From the NCBI GenBank assembly GCA_003427395.1, contig BFEA01000564.1, forward strand, positions 912,692-958,311: DNA of 45,620 nt. Direction: 5' to 3'. Position numbers and translations under genes: made by a program. The notes below the pieces were generated by a model that did no database searches, was not told the origin of the DNA, and saw nothing but the letters and a program-made list of their open reading frames with translations. Origin of the DNA: Chara braunii. Its lineage: Eukaryota > Streptophyta > Charophyceae > Charales > Characeae. Of the stretch, positions 1 to 11,040 are shown in pieces (position 1 is the first letter of the stretch; each line of letters opens with the position of its first letter).

Positions 1-747
1 TTTTTTCTTTTTTTTTTAATTCCATGCCGATCTTTTCTGTATCGTACTATCGTTCCAATTTTAATGGATATATGCCGAAGGAAAGTTTAGGCCCTTTAGG
101 GTTTTCAACTTTTCACACACAGGCAGAATGCTAGTTCAAGTCCAATCTTTCAGTCAAATCTCTCTTTCACACAGAGCTGGTGTCCTTAGCTTTCCTATCT
201 CTAGTGGTTTTAGAACTTTTAGCCTTTTAGGGTCTTTAACGCTGCGCTATGTCTAGTGATGTTTTTTTGGGAGTAGGTGGTGTTCTGGAGGTAAGTTGGC
301 TCCTCAGGTTGGGCAAAAGGATGCGGGAGTGCGGGAGAAGCAGAGGGGCTAGGGGGTTGTAGTTGTCCTTCTTAGTACCAGTCAGCTGTCCTTGTTCCAC
401 TTTCTTTCTTTCAAGAGAGGGTGTAGTTTCGGTCCCGTGGCACACGTCTTGCGTTTCGTTTCTGCCTTCTTTTTTTTGACTTTTTTCATTCTTTAGCTTT
501 TCGCTGCCGGGCGGGTGGCTTGTTTTTTTTTTTTTTTTTTTTGGTTCAGGGTTTGTTTTGTTTTGTTTTTCCCAGACAGGTAGAGGTGGTTGTTTTGTCT
601 TTCTAGAATCCATGTCAATTTCCCCTTTGAAGAAGCTTAAGCCACCCGTTTTGCAACGGGTGGTTTTGTCTGTGTAGCGTTGCCTCGAAATTTTCGACGG
701 AAATTTGAACCGGCCACAACAGCAGGCCAGTGAATTGAATTGAAAGT
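1..747. other. Non-coding stretch with homopolymer T runs
   Basis: No supportable gene. The stretch holds T-runs (start of window; about 523-542) and a few copies of a TTTAGGG-like word near 95-105 and 225-232. A 178-codon open frame on the minus strand is low-complexity (lysine-rich where it reads through the T-run) and has no family resemblance. Confidence 0.6.
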
Positions 748-935
748 GCGGCCTCCTTGTACATGGCCGCAAACTTGAGAGAAATTCAGAATTTGCGTTC
801 GATTCGGAATGAGAAGCGCAGCCTCCTTGTATATGGCCGCAAACTCCAGAAATTCGGATTCCAGAAATTTGGACTCCAGAAATTCGGACTCCAGAAATCC
901 GGACTTCAGAAATTCGGACTTCGAACGCATCTTTT
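748..935. repeat. Short tandem repeats: duplicated 28-bp block and 15-bp array
   Basis: A 28-bp block reading gcRgcctccttgtaYatggc plus cgcaaact occurs at 748-775 and again at 818-846. It is followed by about six copies of a 15-bp unit of the type ccagaaattcggact (845-925), so short frames here translate as repeated FLESE/QKFGL words. There is no coding evidence beyond the repeat. Confidence 0.75.
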
Positions 936-1233
936 TTAAGCTAGCAATTGCTCAGGCTGCTATTGGTTGGGGTTGATATGAGCATCCCAACCTCAAAAGC
1001 ACACTTCTGCCATTGGCTCTCTCCTTCTCAAGCCTGGTATAGACCGTGTTAGCCCGTTTCAAACAGTTATACTATAGTCTGTCCTTAGCAAACACTGTGA
1101 CCTGTATACTATACTATACTATACTGTCTTCGGCAAGCGATGTGAACGCCGCTGCCCGGTGCGTGTGACACAGAACAACATTCTATTCATTTCCTCTGTA
1201 ACATCTGTAAGAGTCAACCACACAATGTTCTCC

Positions 1234-1270
<37 letters not shown>

Positions 1271-1946
1271 CCTTCCTCACATTGGCAATCAACAACTGCC
1301 ATTTTCGCGTCCCGGATTCATCACCGTCTTTTTCGTGAGGGCTCACTTCATAACCGTATAAGGACCAGTGATTAGACAGACCCCACTTATTAGACAAGTA
1401 GGGGTTACAGACCCCACTTATTAAACGATTAGGGGTTATCTGGTGGAGCTATTTACGCTGTACCGTAGGCTTTGGCAGAGAGCATTGCTCACTCGTCCGT
1501 TTTCAAGGTTTTCTCCTTCTGATTTGAAAACAGGCAAGGTAGTAAAAAATACTGATAGGGAAATATAATCTTATGTTGGCATAGACAGGTGTCTTAAAAA
1601 CAGCGAAGTTTTTTTTTTTTTTTTTTTTTTTTCCCCCGGCTACAGCTTCAGAACAGACTCCGACAGGGGCAACGTCCCACTTGCGCGGATTACAAGATAC
1701 TGGCCGTAGATTAAGAAGATCAAGCAAGGGGCAATATCTCATGATCCATGCTAGTGGGACCTCGCCCCAGGAATTGGTTCATCATTCCTGAACTTTTTGC
1801 CTGTTTTCTTCTTCTTTTTTTTTTTTTTTGGTTTTGCGTTCATCCGTGATGAAACTAGTTTGTTGGGGTAGGGATCAGTACATAGATGGATCTCCTGAAT
1901 TCTTACAGGGATAGAGACCATTTTACTCAATCTAAGTCTTCCTTAA
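936..1946. other. Non-coding stretch with minor direct repeats
   Basis: No gene is seen. Contents are an ATACT pentamer run near 1087-1121, a 31-bp direct repeat at 1378-1407 and 1409-1438 (agaccccacttatta followed by aggggtta), and two long T-runs (about 1239-1270 and 1611-1633). Lysine-rich minus-strand frames across the T-runs are artefacts of the homopolymers. Confidence 0.6.
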
Positions 1947-2157
1947 ACTATTCAAGCTATTCAAGCTTTTTCAAGCTATTCAAGTTGTTGAAGCTATTCA
2001 AGCTATTCAAGCTATTCAAGCTATTCAAGCTGTTGAAGCTATTCAAGCTNAGCTATTCAAGTTGTTGAAGCTATTCAAGCTATTCAAGCTATTCAAGCTA
2101 TTCAAGCTGTTGAAGCTATTCAAGCTGTATTCAAGGCTTCAAGCTATATTCAAGCTT
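1947..2157. repeat. 9-bp tandem array (gctattcaa)n
   Basis: About 20 copies of the 9-mer gctattcaa, with gttgaagct variants at regular intervals, fill this stretch. One undetermined base (N) lies at 2050, inside the array, as expected if sequencing or assembly struggled with it. A multiple-of-three unit leaves the frame open (repeated KLF), which explains the apparent small ORFs. Confidence 0.9.
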
Positions 2158-2329
2158 TTGTCCATTATAGTCAGCGCACAGCGACATGAAATATGCCATG
2201 TTCTTTGTGAAGCAAGAAGTGGCTGTTTCCCTCTGAGGGAAGTGTAGCCACTGCATCAGCAGCTGTTCTGTCTGTAGAAGACTCCGCACTGCTTGGCGTC
2301 ATGTAACCTCTGCCTCGTACAGGTTTGCG

Positions 2330-3860
2330 TCCGTTTGCATGCCTGTGAGATAGGATGGCAGTTCTGTCTTGTTCCTTAAAAAGGAATATTGGCAGCTCGG
2401 GCATGCCTGTCAAGATACAGGGGCAGTTCTGCGGCGACTGGACGATTGATGAGGGGGCATTTCTGCAAGAACTGCGAGATATGGTGGTGGCGTTTCCGCA
2501 AGTACTGCTCGGTGTTATGCAACCACTCTGTGCAGGTTTGCCTGTAAGATAGGGTGAGCGTTCTGTCATGTTCTTTAGGGAACGGTGGCAGCTCAGGCAT
2601 GTCCGTCGAGACATGGTGGCAGTTCTGCGACAACGGCAAGATTGATGGGGGGCATTTCTGCAAGAACTGCGAGACATGGCGGTGATATTTCTGTCTTCTC
2701 TGCGACCGCTGTGGCACATCTGTTAAACCACCAGAGTACTTCCGAAGCACTTTTCTCCAATCCTGCCTGGAAACGCCCTGCACGCCAGAAGAAAACGAAA
2801 CAACGCGGCCTCCTTTTGGCGGGCGCCACCAGCCATTTTGCTTCGAAGGCCAAGCCCTGAAAGTCGCGGCACGTACATGACAATCGCCCGCGGCCAATGT
2901 GTGGGCCAAGTACTGGTGGTTTAAGATGTGGGACCGGTTCTGCGATGACTGAAAGATATGGTGGTGGCATTTCCATCACGTCAGGTGGTGGGCGGCAGCG
3001 GCTCTGCGATGACGGCAAGATGCTGTGGTGGCATGTCTGTCACCTCTGCGGCAGTTGTGGCACTTATGTCAAACCACCAGTCGTACACCAGGGCCTGGAA
3101 GCGCTGCACCGCGCGCCAAGCGCTTTCCCAACTGCCGGCAATGCACTTCGTTTCTCTTTTGGCTGGCAGAACGCCGGCCATTGCGGTTTGGTAGGCCAGA
3201 GCCGCGAAGTGTTTTCTGAGTAGGCGACGAACAAATATCTGCAAGGCTGGGGCTGTGCGCTGGTGGTTTAAGATCCGGTAGTGGGTGGCATTTCTGTCAT
3301 GTTTGTGTCAGATCTTGCATGTCTGTTAAGAGGTGGTGGCATCGGTTCTGTGACGACTTGCCGACGCATGTTGGCATTTATGTCGTGTCTGTGGCCGCCA
3401 TGGCATCTGTCCCTGGTAAGAGAGGTAGCGGTGCGACCATCACAGGACGATATGGCGGCATTTCTGCCGTGTTTGTTAAGAGATATAGTGCCATTTCTCC
3501 TTTCATGTTTGTGAGATATCGTGACGGATCTGCCATCCTCGTTAAGGAATGGCCGCAGCTCCTAGATGAAATGGCCGCACTTCTGCAATGACAGTACAGT
3601 AAGGTGGTGTTTCTGGCATCAATGATGTATGTCGCAGCATCCTTGATTTGGTTTTAATGCAAAGCAAACATCCCTTTTAAAAAAAAAAAAAACATGTATG
3701 TGGCAGCTCTGGCATACCTGAGGAGGTATGGTTGGGGTTCTGACATAACGGCAGCAAGAGAAATGATGGGAATTTCTGTGATTTGCGCTGATTTCTGGTA
3801 AGATATGATGGCATTTCTATCACGTCTGTTATATGTGTGGCAGCTCGGCCATGTCTGTTG
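2330..3860. repeat. Field of degenerate GC-moderate repeats (ggtggca / tttctg words)
   Basis: Words such as tggtggcatttctg, cagttctgcgaYgac, gacatggYggt and catgtctgtYa recur every few tens of bases throughout. Longer echoes include taaaccaccag at about 2723 and 3073, and tggtggtttaagat near 2913 and 3260. Many short frames are open on both strands and share Ser/Arg/Cys-rich repeated motifs, which is typical of old tandem arrays rather than genes. An exact unit length cannot be fixed by eye. Confidence 0.6.
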
Positions 3861-4196
3861 CAAGGTCTGGTGGCACATTGCTATGGCAGTCGTATTGGCG
3901 GGCGGGTTGTGGCCTTCTGGTTTCTCTTCCTGAAAGTGGAGATCTCAATGACGTTCTACATTAATTTGGCGTCTGTTGACGTATTGCTAGTTACTTCTAT
4001 CTTCCTGTACTATGTATAGACATCACAACCCATTCTGAACATTGAGAGCCATCGCCGTCACTCGCTTGTCCATTTCCTTGCGCGAATGGTCGTCTCTCGT
4101 CATCCCAGCCTTGCGATACCCATCGAGTCATAGTAGACTCTTCCTTTTTTTTTTTGCAATTAGTGGAGAGTAGTAAGGGGGAATAATAAATTCCTC

Positions 4197-4199
<3 letters not shown>

Positions 4200-4254
<55 letters not shown>
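4200..4254. repeat. (TG)n microsatellite
   Basis: Perfect alternating TG/GT for about 55 bases. Confidence 0.98.
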
Positions 4255-4257
<3 letters not shown>

Positions 4258-4259
4258 AG

Positions 4260-5560
4260 CTCGATACAGTACTGCTGCAACCACGCCACGGCATGTTGCG
4301 TCAAAAAGCATGCGTATAAGAACACTTGAAAATGAACCGGAAACCTGGTATGACCATCAGACGAACGCACAGAAAGTAATGCAAAGGCCAGAAAAACAAC
4401 AGACGACAAACCAAAGGCCTCAACCCCAATGGCAGCGAGCCAAAAAGTAGAAAGGCAAAGGCAACAATGCGCGAAAGACAGGAAAGCAAAGGGCTGAAAC
4501 CAACAAGGCATCGGGAAAGCAGCGAGCAGCAAGAGACAAAGGTTGGAGGGCATGGGGGAGGTGGGCGGGCAGACAAACAACACAAAGCAGCAAGGCATGA
4601 AATCAGTGAAGCAAAAGACATAGGGTGGAGGGGCGGGTGTGCAGACAAACAACACGAAGTAGCAAGGCACGAAAGATAGCGAAGCAAAACGCGTTGTTTG
4701 GAGGGTATGGAAGAGGCAGGCGGGCACACAAGTAGCAAAACAGAAGAGCAGCAAAAAATATTCAAGTTCCAAAAAATGAAAGAGCGAGAGAAATAACCAG
4801 ATGATAGATTGTTTCGCCGAAGTTGCCCCGACTCATCAGGAGGCTGAACCCTCAACAATCTGCGGAATCTCCGCATTGGATGGTTTGGGTCCTGAACCCT
4901 TTGACCCTTGTTGAAGGCAGACTGTCCCCAAACAGAACACAGGAGCGGCCAGCAAGCGGCCAGCAACCCAACGAAGTACCAGGCAACGCTGCAGAGGGAA
5001 CACGGCTGCTTAATTCCAAAGACTGCTGCAAGGAAACGACACGGCAAGCTGACGCGCAGCGCGGTGACCATGCAGTGAAGTGCACGGCAACACCAACAAA
5101 GCAACCCCACTGCAAGGGACGGCAGGATGAGCAGACGAGCAGCATGGCAAACATGCAGTGAAGTGCAAGACAACACCAACAAGGCAACTGAACTACAAGG
5201 TAAGCAAGCAAAAGAAACCGTAGGCATGGCCTGCGGATGGGCGGTAAGGCAGCGGAGCAGCGAAGCGCACGGCAACACCAACAACACGGCCACACCACAT
5301 AGCAAACACAGCAGCTGGCCAAGAACGACCTGCGAAGCAAGCGGGATGGGCAGCAAGACAGCGGCGCAACGCAGACGAGGCAATCCACACATCCAACATG
5401 GGGCAAACCGACACATGACCTACTCACATCACAGGTGAACCCCACAGACTGTTGGCCACTGAGCCAGGGAGGCACTCCGACGAACATCCATCATCACCCG
5501 TAGGGCAGATTGACATTCCGAACTGAGCAGCCCCCCTAAGAGCGCTGCAGACACTCCAAA
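4260..5560. repeat. Degenerate tandem repeat region carrying a long Cys/Leu-rich open frame
   Basis: Blocks such as gcagacaaacaacacRaagY (about 4567 and 4640) and gtgaagtgcaMggcaacacc (about 5075, 5159 and 5260) recur with loss of register. The minus strand is open for 371 codons (5416-4301). Its translation is a Cys/Leu/Pro-rich string with repeated CCLSAHPP- and CWCCRALHC-like words and no recognisable fold, so I treat it as repeat-derived and not as a gene. Another frame (5487-4852) is open over the same repeats. Confidence 0.6.
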
Positions 5561-5719
5561 CGGGGAATGACTGACTGTTTGGCACTGCTTGAGGGTGCTC
5601 AGTTGGGCATACTAAAAATACTTACAAAAGATCAGGGAAAGGAGAGACAAACAGCAAAAGACAGACAAGCATAAAACGGACTGTGTGTGCGTAGACAGGC
5701 ATAAAACTGTGTGTGTGCC

Positions 5720-5721
<2 letters not shown>

Positions 5722-5787
<66 letters not shown>
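5722..5787. repeat. (GT)n microsatellite
   Basis: Perfect GT dinucleotide run of about 65 bases, preceded by short imperfect GT runs from 5680. Confidence 0.98.
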
Positions 5788-5788
<1 letters not shown>

Positions 5789-5789
5789 C

Positions 5790-6205
5790 CAATCATATCC
5801 CATGGCATATCATGCCATGGACCCCGTAGCATTCATGGTACACTCGAGCCCATCCGTATCTAAACTGACGTCAGATGTTGCCACTTGTCACTTATGGAGC
5901 TTCGTAAAAGACACGTAGCTTTGTCGTATCAATCCCCCTACAGCCTCAGACACATGCACAATGAATCAGGAGATTTGTGGAATCATACACCGTCAGCTAA
6001 TAGTCCAGATTTGTCAAGACCAAAGTCTGTGCTATTAGCAGGCGGTGTAAGAAGGGTCCATTCGGTGAAAAAGCGTGGCGCATTCAACCCTCATGCATCG
6101 TCAGCCATCAGTTCAGATACTTTGAGTGTGTTATTAGCAGACGATGCTGAGAGGATCTATGAATGCATCCACAGGTGGTGCATCGTCAGCTAATAGCAGA
6201 GGTAA
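5790..6205. other. Non-coding stretch with short repeated words
   Basis: The words ttattagcag, cgtcagctaatag and atcgtcagc recur around 5990-6200 and again near 6368. No gene is seen. Confidence 0.5.
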
Positions 6206-6370
6206 CTTTTTTTCCTCCTTTTTTTTTTTCTTTTTTTTTTTAACCAGCGACCTCTACTAGAGGGGGTAGTAAGAGCAGCCACCTCTAGTAACTGTCCCTG
6301 CTGCTCCAGCTATTGGTGGGGAGCTGCGCCTGCTGGAAAATGGGTCCAGCGTCCTCAGGTGTCAAGGCAT
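6206..6370 (-). repeat. Dispersed retroposon-like repeat, copy 1 (short)
   Basis: After a T-rich tract (6206-6241; an A-tail if read on the minus strand) comes a block sharing agagcagccacct, then tattggtggggagc, then gggtccagcgtcc. The same block, also led by T-runs, is at 8,690-8,820 and 24,497-24,650. The same order of words with a tail on the same side suggests a SINE-like or LINE-3'-end-derived family lying on the minus strand. I see no convincing pol III A/B boxes. Confidence 0.6.
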
Positions 6371-7882
6371 GTGTTATTAGCAGGTGGTGTAGACAGGGGA
6401 AGAGGAGGAATGTTTTTGGAGAGTTTAATTGAACAGTGAAATCAGCACTCGCGACACCTCACAATGAGAGGACTCTCAAGACAGAACTCACTTCCTCATG
6501 GTAAAAAGTAACAAAGAGGGTAGATAAGGTAAGGAGCAACGCACCTCATAATGCTGCCCCCAACCACAGATTCCTCACCAGTAACCTGACATGCATTTAT
6601 GATGACTGCTCTTATCAGCACATCTAGCACCTGATCCGGTTGTTTTAAATAAATTAAAAAAAAAATAAAAAAAAATGATGACTGGTCAACGCCTCGACAC
6701 ATCCACAATGCAATGCAGTTCCACCTCAGCGTAAATTGCCATGTCAACAAACTCTCATCATTCAGTGTTAAGCCCTATGTCACCACATAGCCTTCCTGGC
6801 GCACCCGCACGACACTGGGCCACCGTCACTACCCAAAGCACAAGTGTTGTCACGGCCCCACCGTATCCAGCGAAGCTCCAATCAGCTATTGCGAAGGAGC
6901 CAGCGGAGCGGCTCGAACCAGCTCCGATACCAAATTGCAAGGAAAATGAGATATAGCGAAATGACGAAAAATGAAAAATCCAGAATGCAAAATCACATTG
7001 AAAGCCAGAAAGTCCAACGCTGTCCAGAAAGCAGAAATGCACTGATATTACACCAACGGAGAACCGCAGCACGGAATCCGAATGTCAATGAGAGCATACT
7101 CTCACCACCACACCAACATATGTATCCAGAGCCCTTCCTCCTCCTTGGCGCTCAGCGCTCAGACTACTATCACACAGCTACTACCAGCCTACGAATTGAC
7201 AATGCATCATGTTGACATCAGCAGCAACAGCTGAAGTACATGAAGATGTTGACCCAGTAGACCATCGCCAAGACCAGGTACGTGCCCTCTAATCATCATC
7301 CTCATTTCTCTCTCTCTCCCTCGTCTTGTCTACCCACGTCTTCCTCCTCACACGAAGACCACCACCACCTCCACTGGCTATCCAAGCAAGACCTGGCTAT
7401 GTAGGGCTGGCTATAGTGCTGCCCTCAGCAGTGCCCTGCCTTCTTCCAGTGACCGCGCGCACTGCCTGGCACCTAGCGCTAGCGCACAGCGCACGCTCAA
7501 GCAGCGCTGCCGCATGCACTGCCTAGTGCCTGAATGAGCCGACCAGTGGCGAGCTCTTTCCCTTATGCAAAGTGCTCGCCCAGTTCGCTGTCTGGCTGGG
7601 CCTCGTGTGTTTCCAGTAGCTTCCGTTTGGGCCAGAGTGTCTGCGCCCAGGCCCATTCAGAGAGTGGCCTGGGACCGAATTGGTTAGGCCTGCCCAACCA
7701 CCCAGGAGTAAATGTGAGGTTCTCCCTGCTTCGTCTGTGCTGCTGGAAGAGCCTAGAAGGCTCGCGATTTATTTCTGATTCTCACGAGTACAGAGGATGT
7801 AACCAACTGGCGCGCGGCAACTGTCTGGCGCCCACCAAACTTTGCCAAAATTGAGGAACTCGGGTCATATTGAAATTCAGGG
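6371..7882. other. Non-coding stretch
   Basis: No gene is supported. There is an A-rich run at about 6655-6676 and a short palindrome-rich GC patch (gcgctagcgcacagcgc and relatives) near 7470-7515. The open frames, up to about 123 codons, lack family features. Confidence 0.5.
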
Positions 7883-8089
7883 GCCCGCCTTCACGTAGGG
7901 CGGGCTCATGCTTGGTGAAAGGGCCCTACAGGGGCATGCTGAGGAGCTAACTTGTAGCAAGCCCTTGTCGAAGATCCATGCCCAAATAGGGGTTCCGACA
8001 GGCTCTGCTTGGGCCCCTCAGCCTGGTCTCATAGGGCTATAAACAGGCATTGGCACATATTTGCAGGCCCGCCTTCACTTAGGGCGGGC
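7883..8089. repeat. Pair of GC-rich hairpins 184 bp apart
   Basis: gcccgcc...ggcgggc stems, each with a 9-base loop (ttcacgtag / ttcacttag), lie at 7883-7905 and 8067-8089. The loops differ at one base, so one hairpin is a duplicate of the other. No function can be assigned. Confidence 0.7.
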
Positions 8090-8251
8090 ACGGCACCTTT
8101 CCAGCACTGCCGAGGTACTAAATCCTCACAAATATTGCAAAGATGACCGGTTCAACCGATATGAAGGGTATTCTGCAAGGTTTCCTTATTGTCAGAGCTT
8201 CAGAAGGGTATTCCAGTCTACCGTGTGTTTTTTTTTGGGGGGGGGAAACTA

Positions 8252-8415
8252 GGGCGCAGTCAAGGTTTTCAGTTTTAAATGCGTTTTAGTCATGGTTTCA
8301 CGAATTTTGCTTTGGAAATCGTGAATGTATCCAACCCAGCTTTAGGGTTGGGTGGGATCTGTTGTATTCGAGGGATGCCTGAAGTGGATTCGGAACTGAA
8401 AACGTGACTGCGCCA
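8252..8415. mobile_element. Stowaway-like MITE (164 bp)
   Basis: The left end gGGCGCAGTCAAGGTTTTCA and the right end (reverse complement) TGGCGCAGTCACGTTTTCAG form a terminal inverted repeat of about 25 bp. Both ends are flanked by TA (8250-8251 and 8416-8417), the target duplication expected for Tc1/mariner-type MITEs. The interior is AT-rich and non-coding. Assignment to Tc1/mariner rests only on the TA; a PIF/Harbinger-type 3-bp duplication (CTA/TAG) is not a direct repeat here. Confidence 0.75.
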
Positions 8416-8435
8416 TAGTTACCCCCTTTTTTCCC

Positions 8436-9170
8436 TTTCAATGAAACATCACCCTGGGTGCCCCTGCTGCAGGCGGGGATAAAGGGCCTTGCTTGTTGTA
8501 GGGGCAGCGGTGTGCGATGGCTGCAATCTTATCCGTAGGGAGCAGCACATGCTGAGAACTGGGCCCAGCGCCCCATTTTGATCCCACGGATTGTCTGACA
8601 TTGAGGTCACACCCCAGACCACCCCACGCCAGCCTCTCCGGTGGTGAGGCCCCAGTCCCCTTCAACCGGGGCCCTTTCTTTCTTCTTGTTTTCGTTTTTT
8701 GGATGAACAGCCGGAGGTGGTGATAGGGGTGCTGGTAGGAGCAGACACCACTACCACTCTCGGGAAGGCTCCATCTATTGGTGGGGAGCAGCACCTGCTC
8801 GGGTCCAGCGTCCCTGAACAACGTACGTACCTGTTTATACAAACATCTGAATATGGCCACTGTTAACTGCATGGTCCACCCTCAAAGGAGGAGATTTGGC
8901 GAGTAGGGTTACACAACTACTCAGTAGCCGAACTTGGTTACCTACATGACAGCCTTGATTAGGTGGTAGTAAACCCGAGTCCCATGGCTGTTATTTCCCT
9001 TCAATCATGGAGGCGGGTGCTGTCACCAAAAGATGATCCCCAATGTATGTAGGCAAACAAGCCACCTCCCGTTCCCCCACCCCAACCCTTTTGAACATGA
9101 GCCATCAAACTGTAGACTTTCCTTTGAGACTACTGCACGCTATGGAAATTTGTTCTGCACCCAGGGTTGC
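8436..9170 (-). repeat. Dispersed retroposon-like repeat, copy 2 (long) with an adjoining partial copy
   Basis: The block gagcagacaccactaMcac, ggctccatctattggtgggg, agcagcacctgctSg, gtccagcgtccct runs from a T-run near 8695 and aligns with copy 3 at 24,497. The similarity continues weakly but collinearly to about 9160: tacacaactMc, then tggaggcRggtg, then cctcccRttcccc. A partial older copy at about 8505-8575 (agggagcagcacatgctgag, cccagcgccccat) sits just upstream. No ORF of substance is present. Confidence 0.6.
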
Positions 9171-9879
9171 AGTTAAGCCTTCTGTATCTCTTCACTCATC
9201 CTCCGAGCGCCTGATTTGTCGAGAGTGTTCCTGATACATCTGCATGCTGGGGTTTTGGGGGGGGTTTAGCCTAAACCCGTAAGCCCACAGACCCTTGCCG
9301 CCTCTTTTTTTTGCGAGTGGTGGTGAGTTAATCCAGAAAGAGCAAATAGAAGCACGACAGCCTTGCATTTGTGCGTTTCCTTTCTGGGCAATTCCCTTTA
9401 AGCTCAGTAACTGGGCTGGGGCATGACTTGTGTCTATCCACAATGGTGACATGTATTTATTATTTAACCTGCATCCCCTGTCATCCTTCCTTCGCGCCGG
9501 CATTGCCCTATGTCACATTCTTCTGCTTTCCTCCATCGTGTTGGGTACAGGTCACACCCCTGCTCCAGGCTTGTATCTTCATGTTGTGGCGGCTGTTTCC
9601 AGAATGTCCATATTTGTATTTGTCTGTGGTTCTGAGACTCTTACTTGTCCTTACAGCGGTTGCTCTTCACAGTGGCCCCATGGCGTCCCGTTGTCCCCAT
9701 CATTTGCAGCTGCGATAGAGATGGTCGGGTCGCAAAGGGTAAAGGACAAGAGGACTGAGGGGGGTGGGGAGGGGGAGAAGGAGGGTAGCAAGGGTGATGG
9801 AGGGGAGGTGGGAGGTGATGGCAAGGGTCGCTGAAGGAAGGTAGGGGGGTGACTACAGGACGGGGGCACGGGCCATTGT
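9171..9879. other. Non-coding stretch with G-rich patch
   Basis: No gene is supported. A GGA/GGT-rich patch at 9740-9850 explains the Pro/Ser-rich minus-strand frames. Confidence 0.5.
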
Positions 9880-10620
9880 GTGACCAGGATTCTGCGGGAT
9901 CAGCAGAAAGTTGGTCGGAAGGTTAGGGACTGCAAAGTCATTCAGGGGTATCCTTTGCCATGAGGGCTCATTCACCCGCAAGTTTTTCCATCGTATATTG
10001 AGGTCATCTAGTAGTTCGGAGAAGGCTTTGTGCGGATCCTGCCAGATCTGGCAGTAGGACTGTCGCTGAGCCTCCCTCAGAGCGGGTCTTTCTTGCTGTG
10101 ATAATCCTGTTTCTTACTCTTTCAGGCCCTTTGTGTGCTGGACCTGATCTCCTCTTCAATCGCTTGCTGCGCTTGCTGCAGACCGAACTGATGGTCTTTT
10201 CTCTCGAAGGAGCACCTAGCTCTCCAGGCTTGCATGAGGACGTGTAGCCTCATATACGAAAAGAGGTTGGTGGCAAAGGGTGTCCACTGCGCTAGCAAGT
10301 GTTGATTTTTGCCGAGGAGGATGAGGCCCAGGTCCCATGGGATATGGATGCCTGTGAGCGAGTGGAACGCTGCATCCCACCACCTCCATATTTGGGCAGC
10401 CATCGGGCAGGCCAACAGGCAGTGCTCGAGTGTCGCCCTGACCGGTTGTGTTGCCCTGCCACAATAGGTGCAGATAGGGGACAGCAGGCCTCTCTGTTCA
10501 AGGTCCCTTCTTGAGACGAGCTAGTCGGGTGTGGGTAGACAACAGTGTAGGAGTTGTGTTTGGAAATTTCAAGCCGTATTTCATTCATAAGTTCTCCGAT
10601 TTAAACAGAAGGACCTTAGG
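9880..10620 (-). pseudogene. LINE ORF2 C-terminal fragment (zf-RVT region), second lineage
   Basis: Read on the minus strand, the segment encodes a zinc-binding motif of the zf-RVT type found after non-LTR reverse transcriptases. The order is CTYC, then LEHCLLACP, then the typical AQIWRWWDAAFH continuation (10,380-10,475). A stretch follows (10,122-10,415) with hydrophobic helices and MQAWRARC, matching the region after zf-RVT in plant LINE ORF2. The motif is split between two frames, so a frameshift lies inside. The protein differs clearly from the zf-RVT of the large LINE at 15.1 kb, so this is a separate lineage, 5'-truncated. No RT core is visible. The outer limits are estimates. Confidence 0.7.
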
Positions 10621-10935
10621 CTTGTGGGCATTATCTTAGAGTGCTTAGCCCATGGGAGGCTGTTGAGCAGCTGAGGATTCACCGGGGAATCATGCTCCCA
10701 TCTGTGTGCAATTGACTATCCAATCTGCTGCTGTGGGCGAGATGCTCTGTATCCCCCTTTAACAGTATAATCTCAGATATGCATAGACTGTTGGCCTGTC
10801 CATTCCCAGTCATCAGGGTCAAATGGAAGACGGGCAATGGGTGTGGAGGGCTCGTATACATGGTAGCCTTTATCGCTATTGCCCACCACTCTCACATTCA
10901 TCAGCCCTGCCCACAATTCTGTGGTATCCAACTCC

Positions 10936-10964
10936 TTTTTTTTTTTTCTTTTTTTTTTTTTTTN

Positions 10965-11037
<73 letters not shown>
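10936..11037. repeat. T-run followed by (CT)n microsatellite
   Basis: T-rich tract, one N at 10964, then about 73 bases of perfect CT. Confidence 0.97.

Positions 11038-11039
<2 letters not shown>

Positions 11040-11040
<1 letters not shown>

Noticed and set aside
1503-1742. Short minus-strand frame with a lysine run
   Set aside because: The lysine run is the T homopolymer; no other support.
2050-2050. Single N bases (2050, 10964, 11295, 11339, 30419)
   Set aside because: Base-call ambiguities, three of them inside or next to repeats; not a biological feature.
4128-4772. Minus-strand frame with a poly(TH) tract
   Set aside because: The tract is the TG microsatellite and the rest overlaps the degenerate repeat; no family features.
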